A DNA stretch of 64,000 nt from Clostridium_AT stratigraminis (GTDB lineage: Bacteria; Bacillota; Clostridia; Clostridiales; Clostridiaceae): the NCBI RefSeq assembly GCF_045310675.1, contig NZ_JBJHZZ010000009.1:1-64000 (forward strand), written 5' to 3'. A program made the translations under genes and the position numbers. Each line of letters opens with the position of its first letter. Within the stretch, counting starts at the first letter, position 1. Below, in pieces: positions 23,778 to 32,339 of this stretch. The notes beneath the pieces were generated by a model. That model ran no database searches. It saw nothing but the letters and a program-made list of their open reading frames with translations, and was not told the origin of the DNA.

Positions 23778-24494
23778 CTACAAATTATTAATAGTATTAA
23801 AGAGTTGTTCGAGTTTAGTAAAATTATTTTTGCATATAATAATTTCTTGACCCTCTCTATAAATAATACCTTCATTTGTTAATTTGTTTAAATATCTATA
23901 AAGTGTTCTTTTATTTATTTGAAGGGAATCTGCAATGAAAGCTTTATTATCATGTATTCTATGTGGCAGACTTTTGCCTAAAACCTTGTTATATAAGTAA
24001 ATAATTAAATTTTCATAGGATGATACTGATGACTTATATTCTGAGACCATTATGGAGTGGGTCGAAAAATATGCTAAGTATTTTATTATGATAGATGCAA
24101 TTTGAATATCATTATAAACTGCTTCTAAAAATTTATCTTTATTTACTTTAACGAGTAAAGCTTTAGACAGCGTGATTACAGTGCCTTTATAATAATTTTC
24201 ACAATTTATAGCTTCAATTAATCCAAAAACTTGAGCTGCCTTAAGAGTGTCAGCTATAATACGCCTGCCATCAAGAGTATAATTTTCAACATAAGTAGTG
24301 CCATTTACTAGAATATATATAAATTCTAATTTTTCATTACTCTTAATGATTATAGTATTCTCTTTTAAACTCAATATTTGAATTAGATCAAATGAAAAAT
24401 CCTTTAAAAAAGCTCTTGTGTCATATAAGGGCTTTTCTTCTTGAGAGAATGAAAATTCAAGTATTTTTTCTAAAGAATTATAAAAATTATTCAT
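23778..24494 (-). CDS. Crp/Fnr family transcriptional regulator
   Basis: 238 residues from the ATG at 24494, which has AAGGAG five bases upstream; an in-frame ATG at 24530 lies in the palindromic operator region and lacks a site. An N-terminal cyclic-nucleotide-type beta-barrel (about 45-130, NGTTYVENYTLDGRRII) is followed by a long dimer helix and a C-terminal winged helix (FIADSLQINKRTLYRYLNKL). There is no N-terminal Cys cluster, so it is not an Fe-S Fnr. It resembles the Crp-like regulators of the YeiL/ArcR type. Divergent from the yjjI-yjjW operon, with inverted repeats in between, so it is the likely regulator of that operon. Confidence 0.85.
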   Translation of the reverse strand: MNNFYNSLEKILEFSFSQEEKPLYDTRAFLKDFSFDLIQILSLKENTIIIKSNEKLEFIYILVNGTTYVENYTLDGRRIIADTLKAAQVFGLIEAINCENYYKGTVITLSKALLVKVNKDKFLEAVYNDIQIASIIIKYLAYFSTHSIMVSEYKSSVSSYENLIIYLYNKVLGKSLPHRIHDNKAFIADSLQINKRTLYRYLNKLTNEGIIYREGQEIIICKNNFTKLEQLFNTINNL

Positions 24495-24517
24495 AGCGGC
24501 TCCTTTTTTATAAAATG

Positions 24518-24586
24518 TGACAGTTGTCATTTATTTTATAATAGCATTATTGATAAACTATAATCAATAGAAAATGTTATCAATAA
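24518..24586. promoter_or_regulatory. Divergent control region with inverted repeats (Crp/Fnr-like sites)
   Basis: Three elements: the palindrome TGACAGTTGTCA (24518-24529); TTATTGATAAAC (24547-24558) and its near-perfect inverse GTTATCAATAA (24576-24586); and ATAATCAATAG between these two. TTGAT and ATCAA half-sites recall the Fnr family recognition sequence. The block sits between the regulator gene and yjjI, where autoregulation and activation sites are expected. Assignment to this regulator is inference. Confidence 0.55.
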
Positions 24587-24608
24587 ATAAGAAACTGGGG
24601 GAGTTTAA

Positions 24609-26141
24609 GTGAAGATTTACAAAAACATTGAAGAAACAAAAGAAGAAGTTTTAAGAACAATTAAGAACTCAGCGCTTACTTATGAGCAGCAAACCTATGG
24701 ACTTGCTAAGCTGGCTGAAAATCAGCTGCCGTATCCATCTGGAGCTGATGAAAGATTCTTTGAACTTGTTAACAAAGGAATTATCTGTGATCTTGATGAA
24801 GGTCATGCACCTTATGCTCCTAGATATATTTTACCTGATTATGAAAAGTTAATTAAGGAAGGTTGTGAATTCCTAAGATTAGAACCTGCTAAAACCTTAA
24901 CAGATGCAATTAATATACTTTTGGTATTTTATCATCATGTTCCTTCAGTAACAAGATTTCCTGTTTATTTAGGCAGTATTGATAAACTATTAAATCCATT
25001 TATTACTGATGAAGTACAGGCAAGAGAACAAATAAAATGGTTCTTAATTCATTTAGACAGAACAATTAATGACAGCTTTTCACATGCTAATATTGGCCCT
25101 GAAGAGACCTTAGCCGGTAATATTATTATTGATTTAGAAAAAGAACTTCAAGATGTAACTCCAAATTTAACTATCCTTTATGATAAGGAAAAAACAAGCA
25201 ATGAATTTGCTTTAAAATGTGTAAGTACCTCCTTGGTTTGTGCAAATCCGGCCTTTGCAAATGACAAGATGTTTAGAGAAGATTTCAATGGAGATTATGG
25301 AATTGCAAGCTGCTATAATGGACTTCCAATTGCTGGCGGAGCCTTTACACTTTCAAGACTAAGATTAAATAAAATAGCTTTAAATTCAGATTCTGTAGAG
25401 GATTTTTTTCAGGTTAAGCTAGTAGAAGCTATTGATTCTATGACTAAATTTATGGAAAGTAAAATTAGATTTATAGTTGAAGAAACTCCATTCTTCAAAT
25501 CAAACTTTTTAGTTAAAGAAGAATTCGTAAAGCTTGATAGATTTGTTGGTTTGTTTGGAATGGTTGGAATGCATGAATGTGTTAATAAGCTAATGGAATT
25601 AGATAAAAAGAATTTATGCTATGGCAAGGACCAGGAAGCAAATGAATTAGGAGTTAAAATTTTAGATACTATTAAAAAGAGAGTAGATAAATTTGAAAGT
25701 AAGTACGGAAAAATATGGGGTAATAGATTTATATTACACTCACAGGTAGGTGCTGCTAACGATGAAGATACTACTGCTGGCGTAAGAATAGCTATAGGTA
25801 AGGAAACTCCTCTATATGACCATTTAAAACAAGCTGGAATGTTCCATAAATATTTTCCATCTGGAATAGGTGATCATTTCCCATTTGATCATACAGCAAA
25901 GGAAAATCCGCAGGCAGTTTTAGATATCTTCAATGGAGGCTTTGCTTCTGGTATGAGATATATTTCTGCATACCCAGAAGATGGAGATTTAATAAGGGTT
26001 ACGGGCTATCTTGTAAAGAAATCAGACCTTGAAAAATTAAATAGTGGGCAGCAAGTAAGTTATGATACCATACAATATGCTCAGCAGCCACTAAATGAGT
26101 ATGGAATCTTTGATAGAAAAGTAAGAAGTACAAATGAATAA
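24609..26141 (+). CDS. yjjI: YjjI family glycyl-radical enzyme
   Basis: 510 residues, shorter than pyruvate formate-lyase and matching the YjjI (DUF3029) family length. The glycyl-radical loop is present as LIRVTGYLVKKSD, with the radical Gly at residue 466, fitting the consensus R-V-x-G-Y. The likely thiyl-radical Cys is Cys235 in IASCYNGLPIAGG. Start GTG at 24609 with GGGGGAG upstream. The substrate of YjjI enzymes is not established. It overlaps its activase yjjW by 8 bases. Glycyl-radical proteins are destroyed by oxygen, consistent with an anaerobe and with the adjacent Crp/Fnr-type regulator. Confidence 0.9.
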   Translation: MKIYKNIEETKEEVLRTIKNSALTYEQQTYGLAKLAENQLPYPSGADERFFELVNKGIICDLDEGHAPYAPRYILPDYEKLIKEGCEFLRLEPAKTLTDAINILLVFYHHVPSVTRFPVYLGSIDKLLNPFITDEVQAREQIKWFLIHLDRTINDSFSHANIGPEETLAGNIIIDLEKELQDVTPNLTILYDKEKTSNEFALKCVSTSLVCANPAFANDKMFREDFNGDYGIASCYNGLPIAGGAFTLSRLRLNKIALNSDSVEDFFQVKLVEAIDSMTKFMESKIRFIVEETPFFKSNFLVKEEFVKLDRFVGLFGMVGMHECVNKLMELDKKNLCYGKDQEANELGVKILDTIKKRVDKFESKYGKIWGNRFILHSQVGAANDEDTTAGVRIAIGKETPLYDHLKQAGMFHKYFPSGIGDHFPFDHTAKENPQAVLDIFNGGFASGMRYISAYPEDGDLIRVTGYLVKKSDLEKLNSGQQVSYDTIQYAQQPLNEYGIFDRKVRSTNE

Positions 26142-26976
26142 AGCTAGAATAAACAAAATAATTGACAGCAGCGTTGTAGATGGTCCTGGAAATAGAACAG
26201 CTATTTTTTTTCAAGGTTGTAATTTTAACTGCAAGTACTGCCATAATCCTGAGACTATTAATAATTGTATAAATTGCAAAGAATGTGTCTCTGAGTGCCC
26301 AGTTCATGCACTTTCTGTTGTAGAAGGCAAAGTTCTGTGGAAGAAGGAAATTTGTATTGACTGTGATACCTGTATAAAGGTATGCAGATTTAATGCTTCT
26401 CCTAAAATACAAAACCTAAGTGTAGAGGAAGTAGTAGATAAAATTAAAAAGAATATGCCTTTCATTCAGGGCATTACAACCTCTGGAGGGGAGTGTACTC
26501 TTCAAAAGGATTTCTTAATACCTTTATTTAAGGAAACCAGAAAATTAGGACTTACTAATTTTATAGATTCAAATGGCTCAATAAGATTTTCTGATTATCC
26601 AGAACTTATGGAATATACAGATGCTGTAATGCTTGATATTAAGTCCATTGATAATGAGGAGCATATTGAGCTAACCTCAAAAAGCAATGAAATTGTGCTG
26701 GAAAATGCCAAGTACTTGGCAAGCATTGGGAAATTATTTGAAATAAGAACTGTAGTTATTGCCAATTATCTAAATAATCGAAAAACCGTTTATGAAATAA
26801 CCAATATGCTTAAGGAATATCAAAAGGTTAAAGAAATAAGATATAAGATTATTAGATACAGACACTTTGGTGTTAGGGAAGAATATAAGAATATGAAGGC
26901 TCCTTCTGAAGATGAAATGAAGAATTTAAAGGAAATAGCTAATAATAATGGATTTTCTAATGTTTTGTTAGTTTAG
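26134..26976 (+). CDS. yjjW: YjjW family glycyl-radical enzyme activase (radical SAM)
   Basis: 280 residues. The radical-SAM cluster motif is CNFNCKYC (CxxxCxxC) near residue 30. Right after it are two ferredoxin-type 4Fe-4S motifs, CINCKECVSECP and CIDCDTCIKVCR, as usual for activases with an insert. It uses S-adenosylmethionine and an electron to make the glycyl radical on YjjI, encoded just upstream with overlapping reading frames (the start ATG lies within the yjjI stop region). A terminator follows, so the operon has two genes. Confidence 0.92.
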   Translation: MNKARINKIIDSSVVDGPGNRTAIFFQGCNFNCKYCHNPETINNCINCKECVSECPVHALSVVEGKVLWKKEICIDCDTCIKVCRFNASPKIQNLSVEEVVDKIKKNMPFIQGITTSGGECTLQKDFLIPLFKETRKLGLTNFIDSNGSIRFSDYPELMEYTDAVMLDIKSIDNEEHIELTSKSNEIVLENAKYLASIGKLFEIRTVVIANYLNNRKTVYEITNMLKEYQKVKEIRYKIIRYRHFGVREEYKNMKAPSEDEMKNLKEIANNNGFSNVLLV

Positions 26977-27001
26977 TTTTTAAGGTTATTACATCAAAAT
27001 C

Positions 27002-27045
27002 AAAGAGTCTGCTATGGTGAATCCATAACAGACTCTTTAATATTA
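27002..27045. terminator. Bidirectional terminator between yjjW and the MFS gene
   Basis: AAAGAGTCTG / CAGACTCTTT, continued inside by TATGG / CCATA, with T-rich and A-rich flanks. Works for yjjW and probably for the convergent transporter gene. Confidence 0.85.
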
Positions 27046-27094
27046 AAGCAAACTATTAAAAGGGTAGAATAAATTATCCTTTAAAATATGAATA

Positions 27095-28327
27095 TCAAAC
27101 TGTTTTTATTTTCATAGATAAAAACAAATTAATTACAGCTATAAGTGCTGCAAATAAAAAAACAAATTGATAACCTAGTTTAGACCATAAAAGCCCTCCG
27201 AAAAACGGAATGGTCATTGCAATAACATGGTCGAAGCTTGTACCTGCAGATAGGGTAGGAGTTACATCCTCTGGATGTACTGCTATTTTTTTAATATAGG
27301 TAGACCTAGCCATTTCAACAACACTCATAGAATTATCTATTATGTAACAGGCTGCAATTACTACGACAGCTATACTAGTAGGAAATAATTTAGAAGCAAA
27401 GGAATAGCCCATACATATAACTATTAATACTATAGCTTCAAGTGAAAGCACGAATCTTTCACCTTTTATATCTATAGCATTTCCTATTGCAGTTCTAGTA
27501 AGTATACTTAAGGTAGCTACAATAAATCCAAGTATGGCAAAGGTTGGTGGACTTAGATGATATTCTTGAATTAATACCCAGGGGGCAAAGGTTAAAAATA
27601 TTTGCTTTCTCGCACCATTTACAGTACATAATATATAATATAAGGTATATTCCTTTCTAAAGACAAATTTCATTTTCCTAGCAGTTTTTTTATTTTGCTT
27701 CATTAGTCCAAGTATAAAAGCAGCAAATATATAAAAGATAGAGGCAATAATAAAGGCAATTTTATAGGTGAGGCCTAAATAATTAAAACCAATCCATACA
27801 ATTGCATAACCTATTATTGTGGCAACAAGATTATAGGCATTAAATTTTCCAAGTCGCATACCATATTTTTCTTTATCAGAAAGATCCATGCCTATTCCTG
27901 CAGATAAGGGCATGAAAATATGAGTTCCAAGGCTTAATAGCATCATCCACACAAGCATTCCTGCAAAACTTGGAGAAAATAGCCCAAGACCAAGCATTCC
28001 TAGGGAAGCAAAACACATACCAACTATAGCCATTCTTATATCTCCTAAAAAGGATAATATACCTAAAACAATAACTATGAGTGCACCTGGCAGTTCCCTT
28101 GGGAATTCAACTATTCCTCTTGCTGAAGCTGAGAGCTTGTACACATCACTTAAAAAATTATTAAATATAGTTGAATTGATACCACTAGCAATTCCTGTAA
28201 ATAAACCAACTATTAGAAATAAAGTAAAGTCTCTATCTACACTAAAATTGTGTAAGAGCTTATTAACTTTAATTTTAACTAAATAGTCGGTGTTGGTATT
28301 TTTTAATAACTTAAAATTTTTCCCCAT
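27095..28327 (-). CDS. Major facilitator superfamily transporter
   Basis: 410 residues with about twelve hydrophobic segments and a central cytoplasmic loop around residue 210-225 (KQNKKTARKMKF). Family motifs are loose: FPRELPGALIVIVLG and LSDKEKYGMRLGKFNAYN fit MFS_1 proteins of the type found in clostridia beside anaerobic metabolism genes. Substrate unknown. ATG at 28327 has AAAGGAG eight bases upstream. It is convergent with yjjI-yjjW, so it is not part of that operon. Confidence 0.85.
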   Translation of the reverse strand: MGKNFKLLKNTNTDYLVKIKVNKLLHNFSVDRDFTLFLIVGLFTGIASGINSTIFNNFLSDVYKLSASARGIVEFPRELPGALIVIVLGILSFLGDIRMAIVGMCFASLGMLGLGLFSPSFAGMLVWMMLLSLGTHIFMPLSAGIGMDLSDKEKYGMRLGKFNAYNLVATIIGYAIVWIGFNYLGLTYKIAFIIASIFYIFAAFILGLMKQNKKTARKMKFVFRKEYTLYYILCTVNGARKQIFLTFAPWVLIQEYHLSPPTFAILGFIVATLSILTRTAIGNAIDIKGERFVLSLEAIVLIVICMGYSFASKLFPTSIAVVVIAACYIIDNSMSVVEMARSTYIKKIAVHPEDVTPTLSAGTSFDHVIAMTIPFFGGLLWSKLGYQFVFLFAALIAVINLFLSMKIKTV

Positions 28328-28466
28328 AATATATACTCCTTTACATCAACTTAGTTAAGTATATAATAGAAATTGAAACTAATCAATTTAGTAATAACTG
28401 CACAGTATTTATTTTTTTGCCTTTTTTGTGTATAATTTTAATTATTAGTTAACAAAAATGTATTAA

Positions 28467-28532
28467 ATTATTAATATTTTCAAGTCACATTAGATATTAC
28501 TATTACAGTTAATATAATATTATTAATATTTT
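28467..28532. repeat. 14-bp direct repeat upstream of degS
   Basis: ATTATTAATATTTT occurs at 28467-28480 and again, identical, at 28519-28532, 52 bp apart (five helical turns), just before the degS ribosome binding site. In this AT-rich DNA chance is possible, but length and spacing fit a looped or phased regulator site. Confidence 0.4.
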
Positions 28533-28549
28533 AATTAAGGTGTGATAAA

Positions 28550-29731
28550 GTGAGAAAAGAAGATTTCAATATTGAGACTATTAATAAAATTACAAAAAAA
28601 ATCATAGGTGAAATAGGCTCCAGCAGAGAATCCATAGTTGAAATTGCAGAATCCTTAAGAAAAGAATATGAAAAGCTAAAATATGAGCTAAGTGAAGTTA
28701 AGAGTAGAATGGTAAATATAATTCACGAAGTAGATAACCTTGAAAAAGAGGATAAGGCAATGAGACAAAAACTTGCAGAAGTTTCAGCAAACTTTGATAA
28801 ATATACTGAACTTGATATCAAGTATGCTTATGAAGAGGCTTCTGAAGTGAGGATACAATATTTTGGTAAGCAAAATGAGGAAAAAAATTTAAGAGACAAA
28901 AGGACAAGCCTAGAAATTGCACTAAGGCAATCACTTAAAAATATTAATCAAGCGGAAAAAGTTGTTAATCAAGTAAGTATTGCTTTAGGATATTTAGAGG
29001 GGGATTTATTGCCTGTAATAGAAAGTTCAGATAAGAGTTCTGAAATGTATATGGGTATAAAAATCCTTGAAGCACAGGAAAATGAAAGAAAGAGAATAGC
29101 TAAGGATATACATGATGGACCTGCGCAGCATATGGCAAATGTAGTAATGAAGGTAGATATATGCGAGAAATTTATAAAGAAAGATGTTGAGAAGGCACTT
29201 TCTGAACTTTCTGATTTAAAGGAAGCAGTGAAGGTAGCTCTAAAAGAAGTTAGAAGTATAATTTATGACTTAAGACCCATGCTTCTAGAAGAGGTAGGAT
29301 TAAATCAAACAATTAATGATACTGTTCATACAATTCTAAAAGAAACAAAGATCGAAGTTGAATTTATATTAAAACCTATAAAAAAAGAAATTGAACCAAT
29401 TATTCAGGTTGCTGTTTATAGAATTCTTCAGGAAGTCTTTAACAATATTAAGAAACACTCAAATGCAAAACATACAAAAGTAAAATTGGATTTTGGAACT
29501 AAATATTTAATGCTTATTATTTCAGATGATGGTAAAGGTTTTGATGTAAAGGATACATTAAAAAGAGTGAGAAGTAATGCTGAATCCTTTGGACTTATTG
29601 GAATCTATGATAGAGTTTACCAGCTTCAAGGTGAACTTAAAATAAAATCTTCAGTTGGAAGCGGAACTACTTATATTGTTAAGCTGCCAATAAATAGAGA
29701 GGTGATAAAGGATGATAGAAACGGAGATTAA
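28550..29731 (+). CDS. degS: DegS-like cytoplasmic sensor histidine kinase
   Basis: 393 residues, GTG at 28550 behind AAGGTG. There are no transmembrane segments; residues 1-170 form a long coiled-coil sensor domain, as in DegS. The HisKA_3 dimer/phospho-acceptor motif is ERKRIAKDIHDGPAQHMANV, His at about residue 190. The ATPase has the N-box VYRILQEVFNNIKKHSNAKH, DDGKGFD and FGLIGIYDRV. It phosphorylates the overlapping DegU-like regulator. In Bacillus the pair controls motility, biofilm and secreted enzymes. Here it stands directly ahead of the Tad pilus operon. Confidence 0.92.
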   Translation: MRKEDFNIETINKITKKIIGEIGSSRESIVEIAESLRKEYEKLKYELSEVKSRMVNIIHEVDNLEKEDKAMRQKLAEVSANFDKYTELDIKYAYEEASEVRIQYFGKQNEEKNLRDKRTSLEIALRQSLKNINQAEKVVNQVSIALGYLEGDLLPVIESSDKSSEMYMGIKILEAQENERKRIAKDIHDGPAQHMANVVMKVDICEKFIKKDVEKALSELSDLKEAVKVALKEVRSIIYDLRPMLLEEVGLNQTINDTVHTILKETKIEVEFILKPIKKEIEPIIQVAVYRILQEVFNNIKKHSNAKHTKVKLDFGTKYLMLIISDDGKGFDVKDTLKRVRSNAESFGLIGIYDRVYQLQGELKIKSSVGSGTTYIVKLPINREVIKDDRNGD

Positions 29732-30380
29732 TGTATTAATAGCTGATGACCATGAGTTAATTAGAGAAGGCCTTAAAAAACTTATTAGTTTGGAAGATGA
29801 TTTGAAATTGGTTGGAGAGGCTTGTAATGGCGAAGAAGCACTAAAGATAATTAAGTATATAAAAGTAGATGTTATGGTGCTGGACTTTAATATGCCTAAA
29901 CTTAATGGTATAGAGGTTATGAAAATGCTTAAAGAAAAAGGAAAGGATATTAAAGTAATTATTCTCACTATTGAAAATGAAAGAAGAACCCTAAATAATG
30001 CTATTGAAATGGGTGCTGATGGTTACGTGCTAAAGGAATCTAGTGGCATAGAAATAGTCAATGCCATAAGGACAGTATATGGTGGAGAAAAGTACATCGA
30101 TAAATCTCTAGTTTCTTTACTTTTTTCACAAATAAAAAAGAAAGACAATGTGGTGCAAAATATTATAGATTCTTTAACAAAACGTGAAGTGGAAATTTTA
30201 ATAAAGATTTCAAAAGGCTTGAGTAATAAAGAAATCGGACAAGAGCTGTTTTTATCGGAAAAAACTGTAAAAAATTACATATCAAATATTTTTAAGAAAA
30301 TTAATACCGATGATCGAGTTAAGGCTACAATCTTCGCACTAGAAAATAGGATAGAAAGTTATTATAATTCCATATCATAG
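29712..30380 (+). CDS. degU: DegU-like response regulator (NarL/FixJ family)
   Basis: 222 residues, overlapping degS by 20 bases. The receiver domain (1-120) has the acidic pair in IADDHELIREG, the phospho-acceptor Asp in VMVLDFNMPKLNG, and Lys in YVLKESSG. The LuxR-type helix-turn-helix (about 155-215) has LTKREVEILIKISKGLSNKE followed by LFLSEKTVKNYISNIFKK. It is the DNA-binding partner of DegS. A tight terminator separates it from the pilus genes, which still may be its targets. Confidence 0.93.
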   Translation: MIETEINVLIADDHELIREGLKKLISLEDDLKLVGEACNGEEALKIIKYIKVDVMVLDFNMPKLNGIEVMKMLKEKGKDIKVIILTIENERRTLNNAIEMGADGYVLKESSGIEIVNAIRTVYGGEKYIDKSLVSLLFSQIKKKDNVVQNIIDSLTKREVEILIKISKGLSNKEIGQELFLSEKTVKNYISNIFKKINTDDRVKATIFALENRIESYYNSIS

Positions 30381-30386
30381 AAAATT

Positions 30387-30410
30387 AGGGACTAAGGTCC
30401 CTTTTTTTTA
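30387..30410 (+). terminator. Intrinsic terminator of degSU
   Basis: AGGGAC / GTCCCT stem with short loop and eight T, seven bases after the degU stop. Confidence 0.9.
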
Positions 30411-30504
30411 TGACTTAATTTGGAAATAATATGACTATTGCAGTCTATTAAGTTTGTTTAATGGAAATTATAATAGAATTATTGGAGGAAGGAATTGAAA
30501 ACAT

Positions 30505-30843
30505 ATGATTAAAAATATAACAAAAAATGAAAATATATGTAAAGATGTATTAATTGCCAATAACTTTTTTAAAAGATTAAAAGGTTTAATGTTTACAAAG
30601 GAGATGTCACCAGATACATCTATGTACATTAGCCACTGTAATCAAATACATACTTTTTTTATGAATTACAATATTGATGTCTTATATCTTAACAAAAACA
30701 GCATAATCGTAGAAATTGACGAAAATATGAAACCTGGAAAAATAGGAAGAAAAGTTAAGGATGCAGTATCAGTAGTTGAACTTAAAGGTGGTACTATTTC
30801 AAAAACTAATTTAAAAATTGGACAAGCAGTTATAATTTATTAA
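30505..30843 (+). CDS. DUF192 family protein
   Basis: 112 residues, one DUF192 domain: FFKRLKGLMFTKEMSPDTSM, then CNQIHTFFMNYNIDVLYLNK and the final ELKGGTISKTNLKIGQAV. No signal peptide. DUF192 proteins are small beta-rich proteins of unknown role and are often first in Tad pilus clusters of clostridia; here flp pilin genes start 39 bases downstream. ATG at 30505 with GGAGGAAGG about 12 bases upstream. No clear promoter could be assigned. Confidence 0.85.
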   Translation: MIKNITKNENICKDVLIANNFFKRLKGLMFTKEMSPDTSMYISHCNQIHTFFMNYNIDVLYLNKNSIIVEIDENMKPGKIGRKVKDAVSVVELKGGTISKTNLKIGQAVIIY

Positions 30844-30882
30844 AAAAGAATAGCTCTACCTGTAAAATAAGGAGGTGAACAT

Positions 30883-31080
30883 ATGTTAAAGCTTGTTAAT
30901 AGATTACTAAATGAAGAAGAAGGACAAGGCATGACTGAATATGCATTGGTATTAGGAGTTATTACGATAGCAATCATAACAATTATCTCAACTTTCAGTG
31001 GAAATCTTCAAGCTGCTTGGACTCATAGAGTTAATTTAAGTAATGAACTAGTGAAAAATACATCACCACCAACTCAATAA
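30883..31080 (+). CDS. flp: Flp-type pilin 1
   Basis: 65 residues. A short leader ends at EEEGQG, followed by MTEYALVLGVITI: Gly at -1 and the Glu-Tyr pair at +3/+4 are the Flp (type IVc) pilin signature. A single hydrophobic helix follows, then a short polar tail ending SPPTQ. TadV (31403) should cleave after Gly and the mature subunit assembles into the pilus. It is 39 bases after the DUF192 gene and has GGAGGTG upstream. It is close to but distinct from the second pilin. Confidence 0.93.
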   Translation: MLKLVNRLLNEEEGQGMTEYALVLGVITIAIITIISTFSGNLQAAWTHRVNLSNELVKNTSPPTQ

Positions 31081-31126
31081 TAAAAAATAAAAAATAGACA
31101 AATAAAAATTTTAGGAGGAAAAAATT

Positions 31127-31321
31127 ATGTTAAACATGGTTAAAAGATTAATGGTTGAAGAGGAAGGACAAGGTATGACTGAATATGCATTAGTATTAGG
31201 AGTAATAGCTATAGCATGTATTGGACTAATAACAACTTTCAGTGGACAAATTCAAGCTGCTTGGACCAATATTACTAATAATTTAGGAGCTAAAATATCA
31301 TCTGGAACAGCAGCTCAATAA
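31127..31321 (+). CDS. flp: Flp-type pilin 2
   Basis: 64 residues, tandem paralogue of the pilin upstream; both share EEEGQGMTEYALVLGVI. The tails differ (NNLGAKISSGTAAQ here), so the two may be major and minor subunits. AGGAGG eight bases before the ATG. A hairpin that could attenuate transcription follows before tadV, fitting higher expression of pilins than of the assembly machinery. Confidence 0.93.
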   Translation: MLNMVKRLMVEEEGQGMTEYALVLGVIAIACIGLITTFSGQIQAAWTNITNNLGAKISSGTAAQ

Positions 31322-31360
31322 TACAAAAAATTAAAAAGCAAAAAGATTTTCTTAGATAAT

Positions 31361-31386
31361 AAGGCTCTGCATTTTGTAGAGCCTTT
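31361..31386 (+). terminator. Attenuator-like hairpin after the pilin genes
   Basis: AAGGCTCT / AGAGCCTT stem with a 9-base loop and short tail TTTAAAA. Weak as a terminator; probably reduces read-through into tadV and later genes. Confidence 0.6.
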
Positions 31387-31402
31387 AAAATAGGAGGTTA
31401 GA

Positions 31403-31924
31403 GTGTTGATATTTAATATCCTTCTTATTATAACTTTAGTAGCATGCTGCATAACAGACTTAAGAGTTAGAAAAATATATAATAAAATTATTTTTCCAAT
31501 CTTATTTTCTGTACTATTACTACAGTTAATTCTTAATGGATTTTCTGGATTAAGGGTTTCACTCCTTGGATTTGCCTCTGGTATTGCAATCCTTATTATA
31601 CCATTTATATTAGGAGGCCTTGGTGCAGGTGATGTAAAACTTTTAGCACTTATCGGAGCTTTAAAGGGAGGTATTTTTGCCATAAATACAGCCCTGTATA
31701 TGTGTATAATAGGTGGAGCAATTGCACTTATAATAATAATATTTCATAAAGAAACCATAAACTTTTTTAGAAGCTTTATTTACTTTTTAATAGGACTCAT
31801 TAGTGGATATCGATGCAAATTAGTATTTTCAACAACACCATTTATGCAAAAATTCCCTTACAGTATAGCAATTGCAGGTGGTGCACTTATAAGCCTTTTA
31901 TCAAAGGGGGCAGTTATTATATGA
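31403..31924 (+). CDS. tadV: Prepilin peptidase TadV (A24 family)
   Basis: 173 residues, about six membrane segments. The two catalytic Asp of the A24 aspartic peptidases are in CITDLRVRKIYNK and GGLGAGDVKLLAL (GxGD). It removes the pilin leader at the cytoplasmic membrane face. Start: GTG at 31403 is 4 bases from AGGAGGT; TTG at 31406 has better spacing, so the true start may be one codon later. It overlaps tadE by four bases (ATGA). Confidence 0.9.
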   Translation: MLIFNILLIITLVACCITDLRVRKIYNKIIFPILFSVLLLQLILNGFSGLRVSLLGFASGIAILIIPFILGGLGAGDVKLLALIGALKGGIFAINTALYMCIIGGAIALIIIIFHKETINFFRSFIYFLIGLISGYRCKLVFSTTPFMQKFPYSIAIAGGALISLLSKGAVII

Positions 31925-32328
31925 AAAAGAAAAAAGGACAAGCTCTTGTAGAGACAGCATTAGTAGTACCAATCTTAATATTATTTATTTGTATGATCAT
32001 AGATACTGGAAGAATTATCTATGCCGAATCAAGGCTAAATCTAATATGCCAAGAATCTGCACGTATTGCTAGTCTTGGAGGAGTTAACGACGTATATACC
32101 TATGCTCATAACAAGCTTGATTCAGCTTCAGCAGATACACTTAATGCAAATGTACTTTATAGCAAACCTAATTCAACAACAACTACAACAGATGCTTCTC
32201 TAAATAAGTCAGGAAATTTTGTAACCGTTGATTTAAGTGTTAAATTACAATATATTACACCCTTAGCGAATCTTATTTTACCTTCTCCGTTTGTTGCAAC
32301 AGCTAAATCTACAATACGTATAGAATAG
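31921..32328 (+). CDS. tadE: TadE-like pseudopilin
   Basis: 135 residues from the ATG at 31921, which overlaps the tadV stop. It opens KKKKGQALVETALVVPILIL, the TadE motif with a Gly cleavage site and Glu at +5, then a hydrophobic helix and a globular region with a run of Thr near residue 86-90. TadE proteins are minor pseudopilins processed by TadV and needed for Flp pilus assembly. A longer frame begins upstream inside tadV but has no site. Confidence 0.88.
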   Translation: MKKKKGQALVETALVVPILILFICMIIDTGRIIYAESRLNLICQESARIASLGGVNDVYTYAHNKLDSASADTLNANVLYSKPNSTTTTTDASLNKSGNFVTVDLSVKLQYITPLANLILPSPFVATAKSTIRIE

Positions 32329-32339
32329 AGGTGGTTAGG

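Noticed and set aside
31813..31920. N-terminal extension of tadE inside tadV
   Set aside because: The added 36 residues are read from within tadV in another frame, with no start signal. ATG at 31921 gives a normal TadE N-terminus.
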